A DNA stretch of 64,000 nucleotides, from positions 2,356,001-2,420,000 of the forward strand of contig OZ176057.1 of assembly GCA_964247055.1 (NCBI GenBank). The letters run 5' to 3'. Source of the DNA: Paragordius varius (lineage: Eukaryota; Nematomorpha). Shown here one piece after another: positions 1 through 13,460 of the stretch. Positions within the stretch are counted from its first letter, which is position 1. Every line of letters starts with the position of its first letter. The notes below the pieces were generated by a model. That model was not told the origin of the DNA, searched no databases, and was given only the letters and a program-made list of their open reading frames with translations. Both the position numbers and the translations under genes were made by a program.

Positions 1-1504
1 TATATAATCTGTTGGTTTAAAAATGAAATTTAATATATAAAAATAAAAAAAAACTTCTTTTAGTTTTAATAAGCTAAAAAGAAAGTTCTTGAAATTTTCA
101 TCAAACATCTAAGTAATTCTATCATATCGAAATTCGAAAAATCTTCGCACATTATGTAATAAATATTATACTGATTGTTGAATGCCTTATTCCAAATTTA
201 TAAAATTTTAAAAAAATTGGTAGGCTCTATAAGTCGCCAATTATTTTACAAGATTTATTAAAATAAACGCGCTTGCAGGATATTATATGAATGAATGCTA
301 GAACGGCCTCAATAAAATTAATTTAATGTATGATTTTGGTTTCCCTCGATTTTGAAAATTTAATTTTTCATTAAGATGATAGAAATGATAAGTAACGAAT
401 TAAGATAGTGTTTTGACATTTTAAAGCGACCGTTTCCACCATGCTTTATGATACTATAAAATGCGCTCAAACAATTGTTAAATTTGAATCTTAGAAGCAG
501 AAACTAAGATATATTGGTACTATAGGGTGTTTTTTATGCTAACTAGGCCATTTAGGGAAGGCAAAATTTTGACATTTTCGGAGCCCACTTTTAAAATTAA
601 ATTCGATATAAATATTGTTTTGAGATTAATACAACTTATCATGTATTTAATCATGTTTTTTGGTGAACTCAGCTTTTATCAAAAATTGATTTATCATAAG
701 ATGCTGAAATTTTGCGATTATTCGATTGTCACAGAAATTGCATTAACGTTCTAACGTGGCTCAAAAAAACAGAATTTTTGAAACATTAATCATAGGATAA
801 TATGTGTTTCATCAGTAATTTTTATACCCGCAGTTGGTTCACTAACACGTTTATAAGTGGATGATTAGTTAACAACCCCAAGTCAAATTCAATTCAATTT
901 TTGACACCTGTTTTGTAATTATTTGTTTACCTTATCTAAATTTTAAATCCATAATTAGTAAAATTGTTCAAGTGGGCCCTGTTTAGCTTAGATATAAGCA
1001 ATTTTTATCATGAAGAATCGGTTTAGATTCGTAACATGAGGATTAACCTCCAAACCAAATATTCATTGTCAGCTTTTTTAAATTTAGTTTTACAATGGGT
1101 TTGTTCTTGAGCTTTTAACTGAATTTTAGATTCATAATAATCAAAATCATTTTTTAATGGATTAAAAATACTCTTTATATGCATTGTTTTGGCCATAAAT
1201 TTCATTACGACCGCGGGCTTAAATGTTATTAATTTAATTGATTAGCATTTAATGTTAATAATAAAACAAATTATAAAAACGGTAAAATTATATGTCATCC
1301 GTTTCTCCTAAAACTTTTATTTAAGATGCCAAATTATTTTGGTTTTTTCTAAAGGTCTCACTTTCTTTTTTTACAATTTAGTTTTAGTAAATATACACGT
1401 GAATCATTAATTTGAGACAATAAAATTTGTGATAAAATGCCTATGTGATAAAAATTATAAAGATAACTCAAATTCAATTAATTTACCATATCATTATTAT
1501 ATAG
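1..1504. other. Upstream region, no exon resolved
   Basis: A+T-rich sequence left of the first recognised exon of the I-BAR gene. The missing N-terminal residues of that protein (about 15-20, by comparison with IRSp53) should lie here or further left. I found no short open segment ending in a phase-0 donor that continues the family similarity. The short open frames at 527-754 (+) and 1023-1205 (-) have no recognisable content. Confidence 0.5.
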
Positions 1505-3805
1505 AATCTCATAGAAAATTATATTCCTTTGAGTCGACACTTGGTGCAACAAACTAAACTGTTTGTTAAATCATTGAATGGTAAGCTTATTCATTCTTTT
1601 AAATCAGGGATGTCCAACATAAATAGCTCCATAGTCCCTCATTTTTGGATAAAAAATTTGGTGGGCAGCATTCGCAAAAATATACTGGCATCAACAAATA
1701 TTTTGTTAGATTTTGGAAATATAATTTGTAAAAACGACCATATATTTCAAGATTTTTTTGCTAGTTCATGGTAGAAAATTCCGGGAACTTTATTTAAAAA
1801 GTTTGTTAAATAAAATAAAATTTTCTTAAATTTCCTAAGATTTTGTATTTTTAAAATTTCTCGGCTGCAAAAATATTTTGGAGGGCGCCGTCCGTGTTGG
1901 ACACCCCTGCTTTACATTAATTTAAAAAATAAATATTTAAATATTTTAATTTTGTAATAAACTTTAAGCTGCTTGCCATTCTGAGAAATGTTATTTCGAA
2001 GCCCTCAACAAAATCGGTCAAAATGCGGGGGAGAGATGGGGCGATACTAAAGACATTGGTATTTTTAGCTGATATTTTTTAAAATTTATACAGCAAAATA
2101 TAAAACATAAAGTATAAAACAGCTATGAATGTGTTTAAAACCTAATCTATATTATTTATTCTTTTTACCGTTAGAATAATTGTTTGAATTTATGCGGTTA
2201 TTAGGAATATGAGTGCTCAGACTTTTACGTTTTTTAAGTAGTTTTTAGAACTCAGATTTTTGCATATTAATATTATTTTTTTTCAATTTTATGTATTTAT
2301 CCTTTTTTAAAAACTCCCAAATTAGGTATCTCCTTGATGGATATGGCTGATGCTTACCGTGATATTAATATACAATCATCAATGATGGTATATTTTTTTA
2401 TTGTTATAACAAATAAAAAACTTGAATAGAAAATTTTTAAAAGCATTTTCCAAACGAATTAAAGCAGGTTTGAGTGTATTTATCGAAGAGGTCATCGAAC
2501 TCAAATTTTAAGGGTACTTTTCAACACATATTCTAAATGCGAAAATTTTTGTTTTGAATATATTTACAAAATGTGGTATGAAACTTTAAACTTTTTCACG
2601 AATATATTTATCATAATGTGGGCGGATTTAGCAATTTTATGATTTTGGATGGCTAAATATAAATAAATTGCAAAAAGATTTTAGAGCTAATTACTCTTCT
2701 AAAAATAACACTATTTATTCCCTTATGTTTTAGTTGATTTGTAAATGCATTTTCCCAGAATTTTGTTAATTTTAATCCCGTCAATATTATAAATTATTAA
2801 TAAAATATATCCGCTAATTTAGCTAAAATCTTTCAATCTTGATTGTGTAACACTTATGGAAACTATAGTGGAACAGGATGCCAAAGCCATTCAGGTACTT
2901 AAGGGATTACCAAACATTTTTTGGAATCGGAACTATATATTAAAAACCGATTTTAAACAGCTCTTTTTAAAAATATTTTTTTAGTTTTTTTTTAGTTTTT
3001 ACTCGACAACCTTATTTTATCGTTTTCAATTTTAATACTTTTGATTATATATGGATAATGAAACTTAATCTTTAAATCCTTTCTGACCTGTTTATAAAGG
3101 ATGGAATCGGTTAACAAGAGCATAAATTTGGTTTTTATACAATATTAATAATAAAATATTTTAAGGTTTAAATTTATATAGTGAATTGTGGTATTTTTAG
3201 GTTGAATAGAGTCAAATATTAATTATTACTAATAAATATTTTATTAGCTAAACAGTTTATTATAATAATTACAATATAAAATTAAATGATAAGAGAATGT
3301 AAAAACTAAAAAGATTATTCTTAAAAATAAACATGTTTTAATTATTGATATTATCTCTAATTACAAATGATATTATTGTCGCTATCTTATTTTTTGATCA
3401 AAATGATAGTTGGATAAATTTAAAATCAAGGTTTAAAGATGTCTTGAAATAATTATATTACGGTTTGTCAGTATAATTGGGATTTACTGTATATCATTTG
3501 CAGATGGAATATAAAAAATATCACGGGCACCATAAACGACTCAAGGAACGCTACGTAAAGCTGTTTAATGCTTTAAGAAGCAAAAATGCTGGAAAGAAAC
3601 ATAGAAAATCATTACTTATGCCAAATATTAATACCAATCTTAATGGTAATATTGTTAACAATGTTGATGTCAATAAAACGGACAACCCAGTCCAAATTCC
3701 CGAATTTTGTGGAGAAAGCATATATGGAACTATTCCAAGATCACTTTTAAACGATTCTCAAACGGGCCATGGGGCACTTAAGACGAATCAATTGAAAGTG
3801 GGTAT

Positions 3806-3871
<66 letters not shown>

Positions 3872-6800
3872 GGTCATGAATATGACCGCTTCCAACATAT
3901 ATCATTTGCACTTCAAGAGTGTCTTGAGTTGAAGTTAGTCCCTGAACTTCATGCATTTATTTATCTATTATATTTTAATTAAACCTAATATCTTTTTAGT
4001 ATTTTTTCATAAAAAATATACGGTTCTTGAATGTAAAAAATTGGTATTGATTTCAAAGAGGACGTGCAAATGGTTATATAATTTTTTATTTTAATTTTAT
4101 ATGTGGTAAAAAACTACTTTTTGAACTGACAATCATTTTAATCTTTTTTAATAATAATGATGGGTTGTGCAATTGACTTTTGGGTCTAAAGACTATTTAT
4201 CGAAAATTTTTGCACACCGTTAAACTTATTAAATTAAAAACAAGCCTATTGTTTATGCTAATAATGTATTTGATGGCTGACGGTCATTTTTTACATAGTA
4301 AAACCTATATATAAATAAAATAATTGTAAGAAAAATTTATGTTCTTCAATTCATACAAAATATATGTGCTATATAAAATATCATTTCAGGATTATTTAAA
4401 TGATTAAATTTTAATCAACAATATGTTACTAACTAGGGGTGGTTAAGATGCGGCCCTTGCTATAACATAAAAAATAACGTTGTACTTTAATACAAATCGG
4501 AATTTTTTTGGGTATACAAAGAGAAAATAGATTATGCAGAGTCTTTCAAGTCAAAACCACCCATGATTTACTTCCAATTTGGAATGATATTTAATTTTTT
4601 ATAACTCAGAATTATTTAAAAAAAATTGTATATAGATAAAATTTAAGCCATTTTATAAAAAAAACTTAATGTGAATCTCACAAATTACAGTAAAAATTAA
4701 ATTTGTACAAACAGAATATAGCAATCTGACAAATATTATTTAAAATGGACAACCATACTTTGAAACTTGATTAAATAAATTAAACTTATCGCTTTTCATT
4801 GCAGATACGGGAAAAGAAATTAAATTGTTAAAATAGTCTATGGGGAAGATCAAGGCTTGAGTATAGCAGTTTTTTTAAAAAAAATATTTTTTATGTTTCA
4901 GTTTGTCTGCAAAATTTTAATTTTTAATGTATATTTTAAATTACATATTTATTGGCTCCTTTTTGCAATTATTTCGTACAATCATATATTAATCATCTTA
5001 TATCAAATCTAGATTGCATATCAATTGGCTGACAGTGAAAAGGAATTAAATGAATATCGAATTCAAGCCTTAAAACAAGTATTTCTACTATTATATATTT
5101 TATGTCATTTATAATTTAAACTTAAAAAATTATTTCCAAATTAAATAATCTCTATGTATATATAACTTATTTAAATGTAATTTTAGCTAGAAATATAATT
5201 TTTTATAAAATATTTAAACAAAATTGATTGTTTACTCTAGGAGTTCCGATTTATCTTCGATAGAAGCCATTAGGATTCTCATGGTGCTTTTGGTTGTGGA
5301 GGATAGAAACAATTTTAAAATATTTTTTGGTGATAATACCATATAATTGCCACATTAGGTTTTTATTTTTATTTAAACGCAAAAATGTTTTAAAGCATCA
5401 ATGAATTTTCGAATGCTACAAATACTAAAACTATATAAGTTATGCTATCCCCAAAGAAAAATGCATATTGTTAATTTAATTTATGACAAAATTTTGATTA
5501 GTCCATGTTGGTCGATGTGTTTTTCTAATGTCTCAGAATTGAATTATATATGCAATTGCCAAAATTTCAATATAATGTGTTCTTTTAGCAATTCGACAAA
5601 TTTATTTCCCAAGTGGAACAGCAGCATTGAGTCGTAAAAAAATGTGTTTATGTCATCTTTAAGTACTTTATATCTATATAAAATGGATAAATTAGGCTTC
5701 ATTGATTCGTTAAAATTTAACATGTTGATAGCAATGTCAAAGGTTAGAAAATGTTTGATGAATTATGGTAAAAAGTTGTATAATTAATTCGTAAAATATG
5801 ATTTTTAATGTTTTTCTTTTATCATGGAAATATACAGAATATGGCAAAAGATAATAATAATATTAGTTACTCCTTTTCTTAGTTTGTTATCCATCTGATA
5901 CCTATAATTTATACATTTTAATTTTTTAACGAAATGATTTTTTTTCATGAGATAGCTTATGACGAGAGAATTGCGAAAATTTTATTTGTTAACGACCTAG
6001 CTTTTGAAATATTGAGAGATCAAATCGGGAGAAAAGTGAAAAGTAAGGATAATTAAGGATAATTCAAAAACGAATGATAAAAATTGTATTATGGCTTATT
6101 ATTATTTTAGGACATATTTTATATATAAATGGCCTGAATGTATAAAATTTGAGGATGGATGGAGTTTTTCTTTTAACATATAAACACAAATTTTTTTATG
6201 AAATATATAATACTATTTTATTAATAGCTAAACTCATAAAATAACATTTATTTTATTTGTAAAAAAAACTAATATTCAAAATAAAACTTAAAAATATTTA
6301 ATATTCATTTTTTTGTCATCTGGTTTATGAGTGTATAAAAAAATTTTAGTTTGGAATCCCACATAAGTGTGAATTATAAAGTATATAATTTATGCAAAAT
6401 AGGATTTACAAGTAGTGGAAAATCACCCAAAAATTTGAACACATCCCGGTAAAAATATTTAATTGTGTTAAAACTAACCTATTACAGGGATTTATACAAA
6501 TTGTTATGATGTTCCACTACTTTTAATTTTTATTTTGCAGAAATTATATATTTCTTTATAACTCCCATTCATATAAAATTCGAAATAAAACGTATAAATT
6601 TTTTATACACTCATAAACCAGATGAAAAAAAATGGAAAAATAAAAAACAATATTTTTTAGAACATTTTGATATAGAATTTTTTTTACTGAATAAAATATG
6701 AATGTTAAGATTTTATTAGTTAGTTTAGCTAGTAAATAGCAAAAAAAATTTAACATAATTTCATATTTTTTTATGTCTTTTATGTTAAAGACCCCATCTT

Positions 6801-9800
6801 ATGATCTGCATTATAAACCTTAACTTGTTTTTAGGCTATTTATAAATTGTAGATATCCGCTAAAACGATACTAAATCATAGTACTCAACTTTTATCATAA
6901 TTTTTATAATTATCCTCAATTATCCTAAACTTTCACTTTTTGCCTGATTTCGATTTTCTCTTAATATTTCAAAAAGTTCGTCAACAAAGTTTTTGCAAAT
7001 GAATACGCTGGTCATAAGCTATCTCATAAAAAAAATTTTGTTAAAATTTTTTTTTACTCAGTATATATATGTGTATATATATTATAATATGCATTTTATT
7101 AATTATAATTATTATTAAAAGGCATATCGAACGGAAAAAAATTGTTATGCAAAATTGTTGGAAAAACAGTGCACAAGAATCCGAAACATCCTTGTTGAAA
7201 CATCAAAGGTAAAAAAAACAACTAATACTAGTTCCTATTATTTTAATTATTTGCAAAATATTTATTTTTATTTAAATTTATCATTGCCCAAAGATAGATG
7301 CTATAAAGTTATATTGTGCCGTTAGGTGAATATTTTGTTCAGTCCGCGGTTACCTTTATGGGAATCAATACTGACTAAAATTCAAAAAACAACTACCGCA
7401 GTAACCACAACTGGAATTTATGGCATTCAATACAATGATAATCTTACTATTAATAATGACGATGTTTATGGAAATCCATTTTCCATTCTTTGTCGCGATC
7501 AAGGTATTGAAAAGTTTTATGAAAGCCTTGTTAATAATCAGAGCAGAAATCAACAAAACTTTATAAATCACTCAAATGATCCACGTCAACAAAATGTGAA
7601 TGAGTCCTACTATGGTCAAAATAATTTAAATCATCAAACCGCTTTCCAGAACAACCACTTAAATAGCAATTTTAATTTATATCGCAATCCGCCTTCTTAT
7701 TATCACCCCCCTAATCAACGTGACAAACATTATAATGCGAGTAATAATACAACTAATACCTCAAACAGCCTTTCCTATTGGGATGTTGCCAATAAAATTC
7801 AAGTAGAGCCTAGAGCTGATGAATATCCAAAAGTATATAAATTAGCCTGATGAAAAACTATAAAGATATTGAATGTTTTGTAAATATATTGCATCTACTA
7901 AATTTGTAATTTTGGGACCGTTGAAATACAGTATGAGTATATACATTGCTAGTTTTTCATTATTATATGCTAGATAGCATATAATCCAAAGAGTTTTACA
8001 GTCATGTATCCTTTATTTTATAAAAAATTTATTTTTTTTTACGTTAAATGGGTATAAATATTTGGTAAAGAATGGATAGCTCTATGGTATTTAAACTTTT
8101 TGATGAATATGATATTTTTAATACCATAGAGCTCTTATTCATTCTTTACCAAATACTTAAACCCATTTAACAATAAATAATAAATTTTTGATAAATAAAG
8201 GATACATGACCTTATTAATATTGGTGAATAACGCGAAAAAGTGAAAAAAATGTGCAATAATATCTTTTGCTGTATGTACTATCTGGCAATATTATAAAAA
8301 AAACCAGCTGGACTATACTGCTTATAACTACACCGCTTATAATGTAGTTTTCGATCATAGCTCAATTGAATACCAAAAAAATTATACCTTAAAACTGTAA
8401 TTATATTGCTTTTATTAATTAATAATTTTCAATTATTAACAGGAAATAAAAACAATTAATTTACCATTTACGTTTAATATATATGTTTAAATTTTAGTAA
8501 TAAATTTAAAAAACAATCGCAGTCATCATTGCATAATATTTGCCCAATCTAAAGTTTGGTTTGCTACTTTAATTGTGGAAAATTTTGACATAGATATTCA
8601 TTTCTTACATATAAGAAAAAAACCAATTCAAATGGCGAAAAAAAATATTTTTAATTATATTTGTGATATTTTTTGATAACTTTGGAATACATATAAAAAT
8701 ATCTATATGAGTTTGCGGAATTTGTGCAAATTGTTTATATCATTCATTTATAAATACTATCCATGTTAAACTTCAAGATGTACATTATTAAATGATTCTA
8801 AGCTAATTATCATAATATAATCATTTCTTCTCATTAGCAAAATGTCAATTTATTTAAGACAATAATTTTATATATTATTGAAACTAATTAACCTACATTA
8901 ATACTCAATATTCTCTCAATTTATATCTAGTTGAATTCGGCATATTCAATGGTTGATATAAGATCCTCGTTGTATGGAACATACTTTCCTACACCAAACG
9001 CGGTACCGCAATCTTTGGTCCCTACTAATAATAATAATCATGGGATAGTTAACAAAAATAGTTGCAGTATAGATGGTGACTTGGCATCCACCGTAGTATC
9101 AAATTGTGGAACTAATATGCATCAAATAAAACGTGATTACAACAACTCGATTGATAACATAAACAAAGGAAACGGTTCCATAATAAATCTTAAAGCTTCC
9201 AATGAAACTGGCAAAAAGGCTAATGACACCAACAATAAATGCGGACGCAGTTTTTCATCCTCTGGTTGTTCATCGATAAATTCCACTGTTGCGCAGAATA
9301 ACTTATCCATAGGTTACATATATTATAATATTTGCCCTTCAAAATAAACGTTATTCATACATAGAGATCTGTATAATACGAAAAATTACTAAATTACGCC
9401 GTGTTGATGCGAGGTTTTGTTATAATATTTGCTTTAAGCGCGATTTAGTAATAATATTACAGTTGATTTTTATTGCCTCGGAGGATTATAAAAATGAAAG
9501 TCCTCATAAATTTGGTTAAAACTAATTATTAATCAACTATTATATAATATGTTTGTTAAAATTTTGTATAATCAACTTAGATAATTCAACGCAAGCGTAT
9601 GGCACCAATAACCATTCAAAGTATTGTTCAAATAAATGGATACATTGAATATAAAATAATATTTTTACAAATCTATATAATTATTCAATATTTATATATA
9701 TATAGAAAACTTGCCAGAGTTATATGCAATTTTAATCCTGAATCGTATTCAACATATGCTGAAGGGAACACACTCGGGTAGATTGGTTATGTTATATATA

Positions 9801-12098
9801 TATTAAAATATGATCTGTGTAAAATTTTTCAAGATTATATATCTTATTTAGAATTGGTTAACCGCAAAATGTATGGGTTTTTATCACTTTTGAATTTTTT
9901 ATATGCTATTAACCATAAAATAATTGCCAGAGAATGGGCCTTTAAATTTATTATTTTTATATAAAGTCATATTTTTTGCACCGGATATGAAAATGTTAAA
10001 CATATGATTAAACCATTTCATCTGGGTATTTTAAATGCGTTCACAGTCACGACTAGTAAGCAGCCTCTCGAGGTGCAATAATTTTACGAACAAACAAATA
10101 TAATTATTTTTTTTATTTATTGTGACTTTTTTAAAATTTATTTATCGCCTGTGTAACAGCAATGATTTAGCATGCACTATGATAGAATTAAATGTGGATG
10201 AAATTGTTCACGTTTATGAAATGCCTCATGTAACTCAATGTAATGGATGGTCGTATGGCAAAAATATTAACAATTCCAAGTATGGAGAGAGAAAGTGTTT
10301 TTTGTAATATCCAATAATCCTACTTATTTTAAATGGGTTTAAAAATCGAAATTTTTTATACTTTACTTATAGCGTTAATGTTACAAAAATTCAACATAAG
10401 CAATTATTATTTTATTTGTACTTAGAGTGGGATGGTTCCCTGAAAGTTTCACAATACCATTTTCTCCACCAATTTCCCATGCCCCAAGACCAGTACATTA
10501 ACATTTTATATAATATTTTTTTATCTAAGGAACCACGGTAGATTCGAAAAATAAATTTAAATATTCTTTAAGGTGAAGCATATGATTATATTCTTTTAAT
10601 ATAATAACAAACTATGAATTCGGTATATAATGTGTTTTTATATTTTGCGACATACGTTTGGATTTACCTTGAAAGCCTTATAAATCCGTAGTTTTGAGGT
10701 TCAAACGCCATATAAGATAAATAAATGCAAAAAACCAAAATTATGTGGTCACATATATTCCTAATGCCTTCAAACCAGAACTAATAATTAAGCTTATAAT
10801 TTGGAACAAAAATTATATTTCATAATATTTATATTTTACTTTAGCTTTTAAATGAGGACTCACTCATTGATACAACTTATGAGTCGCCTCAACGCGTTTT
10901 ACGTAAACAAAAAATTTTGTCTGAAAATGTTTCACTTACTAGCACGACACTAGAAAATGAAACGCCAGCCAATTATGAGATTGAAAATATGGATACAAAT
11001 GATAATAAACAAAGGATAAAAAATAAAAGCTTGGAAAATATTCACAAACAGCATTTATTGCAATTGGGATTTAATTGTTCAATTGGTACTCCCTCTTGTA
11101 CTCAGAGCGAACAAGATTCAAGCTTAATAGTTAGTATAAGTAATGAAGATTATGAGAAACAGGATGTCGAGCCAACAACGATTGATAAAAATAGACATAG
11201 TATTTTAATCAAAAGTATTGATAAAATTGGTGAAACCACCAATTCTACTATAAATATTAATAAATTGGGGAATAAAGCCACACCCGCACCAAGCTCTGGT
11301 AAATTGAATGAACTTCAAGACATAGAGAAAGAATTTGATAAACGGGCCAGTTTATTTAGCGAACTTAAGGATAAATTGCGACAAAAGTCTACATCCCTTA
11401 ACATGGAGACGGAAAATTCACTGTCCATAAAAACAGTCAATACTTATAAGGAGTCAAATACAAATAATAGTAATCAGGGATCATTAAATACAGATTGTGT
11501 GAAAACAAGTGCTGTTAATGCAAAGTTGGAATTGAAAGAGCCACCCCTACCCCCTCCATTGCCACCGGCCAATAGAATTGGGTAAATATTTTATATGAAT
11601 ATTTCTGATTACGTTGTAAAATTATATTTTAGATACCAGGAGTTTCCAACACCCCGAGAGATATTTTTAATACCAAATTTTTGGAAATCTATGATAAATT
11701 AATTTTATTGAACTTTTTTGAATAAGTCTTTGGAATTCATACAATAAACTAGCCATTGTTAATATAAATAATCGTTATAAAATATTTGTTCCCATCTTGG
11801 ATTTTTTGATCCAAAAATGCGGCCTGCGAAGTTATTTGTGTTGGATATCCCTATTATCAAAAGTTAAAATAACTTGAACAAGCATATGTTGGAATTTTTT
11901 TATAAAATTAATTTTGCACTTCAAGTCATAAATGCATTCACAAAACTACTATTCAAATTAATTTATCCTAACTATAACTAAAGATTTAAATACGTTTTAA
12001 AATTTGGATTGTATAGAAAAAGGAATGCTCCAAACGCTAAGTCATCCACGAATTATACTAAATCTACACTCAACACTGCTGTGGTTAAGTGCAAATAA
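1505..12098 (+). CDS. BAIAP2: BAIAP2/IRSp53-like I-BAR and SH3 domain protein (5' end missing)
   Basis: Scaffold that couples membrane curvature and Rho GTPase signals to actin. Exons: 1505-1580, 1969-2058, 2326-2387, 2823-2894, 3504-3797, 5013-5078, 7122-7208, 7326-7832, 8931-9312, 9581-9620, 9706-9777, 10160-10294, 10426-10492, 10845-11581, 12017-12098. They join in one frame of 2769 nt (922 residues plus stop). Residues 1 to about 265 follow the I-BAR (IMD) domain nearly exon by exon: LKSFNLDCVTLMETIVEQD, EYKKYHGHHKRLKE, LLEKQCTRIRNILVETSK and RLPLWESI match human LKSFHNELL, LVEKQCAVAKN and KLPLWQQA. Residues about 559-650 form an SH3 domain (ARVICNF, NGWSYG, VGWFPESF). Asn-rich linkers separate the domains, so the protein is much longer than vertebrate IRSp53 (about 520-550). 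The C-terminal part (exon 10845-11581) has a charged helix, KRASLFSELKDKLRQKS, that is only loosely WH2-like, and then PPLPPPLPP. The start methionine is not found. An AATAAA overlaps the TAA stop. Confidence 0.93.
1605..1909. mobile_element. hAT-type non-autonomous element in intron
   Basis: Ends are inverted: CAGGGATGTCCAACA on the left and TGTTGGACACCCCTG as the last right bases (15-bp ends with one or two mismatches). The flanking 8-mers TTTTAAAT and CTTTACAT agree at 6 of 8 positions, fitting an old hAT target duplication. No transposase frame. It sits in the intron 1581-1968 of the I-BAR gene. Confidence 0.7.
3804..3868. repeat. (TA)n microsatellite
   Basis: Nearly uninterrupted TA run just inside the intron after exon 3504-3797. 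Open frames that run through it (Ile-Tyr repeats on both strands) are artefacts of the run. Confidence 0.9.
3893..3961. repeat. Solo end fragment of the CATTTGCACTTCAAG element family
   Basis: The stretch contains ATATCATTTGCACTTCAAG followed by a degenerate module (GTCTTGAGTTGAAGTTAGTC). It resembles the terminal arm of the palindromic element at 14529-15156. Only one arm is present. Confidence 0.55.
5936..7045. mobile_element. Palindromic element with a second palindrome nested inside
   Basis: The left arm (about 5936-6080: GAGATAGCTTATGACGAG, then GATAATTAAGGATAATT) is repeated inverted on the right (about 6890-7045: AATTATCCTCAATTATCC, then GGTCATAAGCTATCTC). Inside, CATCTGGTTTATGAGTGTAT at about 6316 is inverted at about 6608, giving an inner palindrome of roughly 330 bp (6305-6632). 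The whole lies in the 2-kb intron 5079-7121 of the I-BAR gene. No coding capacity. The simplest reading is one short transposon inserted into another. Confidence 0.7.
7999..8210. mobile_element. CAGTCATGTATCC palindromic element, nested
   Basis: Inverted ends CAGTCATGTATCCTTTAT and the complement ending GGATACATGAC, with an inner inverted core around GAGCTCTATGGTATT. About 212 bp, non-coding, TA at the insertion point. The flanks (7929-7998 and about 8211-8310) resemble the left and right parts of the CAGTATGAGTA element at 43288-43493, so this copy appears inserted into an older element of that other family. Lies in I-BAR intron 7833-8930. Other copies: 25885-26047 (left end lost) and 45950-46186. 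Confidence 0.75.
11637..11853. mobile_element. hAT-type remnant in last I-BAR intron
   Basis: The left end CAGGAGTTTCCAACACCCC and right end GTGTTGGATATCCCTA are diverged inverted repeats like those of the 1605-1909 element. A G+C-richer patch (AATGCGGCCTGCGAAG) near the right end is typical of this group. Non-coding. Confidence 0.55.
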
Positions 12099-13460
12099 AG
12101 AAATACGCATTTTATTGGTTTTTCATTTTTTTGTTTTAATAAATAAAATGGCTTGATATAAATTATATTTTTGACACATTTATTAATTAATGGAAATATC
12201 TTCCGTAATAATTGGATATATCAATCTCATAATATATAAGTGGGCTTGGTCAAAATCTCAAGAAAAATCTATTATATATTTTAATTAATCTATCTCTTCG
12301 TAGTTATAGACTGCAAAAGGTTACAGATTATCATAAAGGTGGTAGGATAAGCATAAAACCATAAAAGAGCGATATAACCCATATATCTAAAAAAACGCAT
12401 TTCTTTAATATAGAGCAATAATTGATGTCTTATGTAAAATTTCAAAGATTCCCATTCATTTGTATTTAAGCTAAAAAATAAGGTTTTTATAATCAAATAT
12501 ATATGTGTTCAAGGTTATTATACCTCATATTACATTATGCTAATTATGCTAGGCAACAAATTTCTGCCACTCGAGTTTTTTGCATTTTCTGTTATTTAAC
12601 ATCATTTTTACACTAAATATGGATTAAAAATTATGATTCCACCTAAGAATTTTTTGTAATTTGATTTTATGATAATGCGCTGCTTTATCAAAATTTTAAA
12701 AGGATTTTTCTTTAAAAATATACAACAAATGCCCATTATATATTATTCGAAAGAGTAAAGAAAACTTTAAGAAATGCACACTAATATGTTTTACATCGAT
12801 AGTCAATATTGGAGATAGAAAGCGACAAACCCGCGAAGCAAGTCGTTTTTATCAATATTTTAAACCAATGTATGAAAATAGCTCAAATTTTGCATAAATG
12901 GCAATGAATGTCTAAAAAAATTCAAAAAGGTTTTTTGATTAAAACACTTAGCCGTTTATAATTTTTCTTAGAATAATTTTTTTCATTTTTAAATTAGTCG
13001 TCTTGAAAACTTTAGGCTTATTTTTGGGTGGAAAATTTGGCCATATACAAGATAACTTATTCATAATTATATGACTTAATACCATTCGTAGATTCAGTTT
13101 TTTGCGCTCTTTCGAATGATATAATATACATTACTAAAACTTTTAATTTTGAGAAATTCAAGTTTAATGTTAAATCGGGGCCAAAAATTTTCGATAAACC
13201 CTAATAAAAAAATTAGGTGTTAGACAATTTTTTTCATCAAATAAATTTTTAATCTACAATAATGGCATTGAAAAACGAAATTTGTTGTTTTATCAAAGGT
13301 ATTTAACCACCGAAATTCACAAATAAATAAAACAAACTCCGTCCGTTCTCATTATTTATTAAAGACATACTTAGGTTTACAATAATAAAATTATGGAAAC
13401 TAAAGGAAATTTTATTTTGAAGTTAAAGAGATTAAATAAATTAAATCAAACAAAAATAAT
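12099..13460. other. Convergent intergenic region with dispersed repeat
   Basis: Lies between the 3' ends of the I-BAR gene and SRP68. At least one AATAAA per strand lies near the gene ends. From about 12660 to 13200 it holds a dispersed repeat that occurs again, inverted, at about 55010-55790. Shared blocks include AAATGGCAATGAATGTC (or a one-base variant), a TTTTACATCGAT motif and TTTAATGTTAAATCGGGGC. Within the repeat, the block TATTATTCGAAAGAG at about 12745 reappears inverted at about 13110. Confidence 0.65.

Noticed and set aside
3747-3956. Open frames with long Ile-Tyr runs (also 15632-15877 and 62936-63133)
   Set aside because: They are translations of (TA)n runs or of element arms; no splice context or homology supports coding.
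4805-4832. Possible extra I-BAR exon after TTTCATTGCAG
   Set aside because: No reading phase links it to both neighbours; exons 3504-3797 and 5013-5078 join directly in phase 0 and match the I-BAR family.
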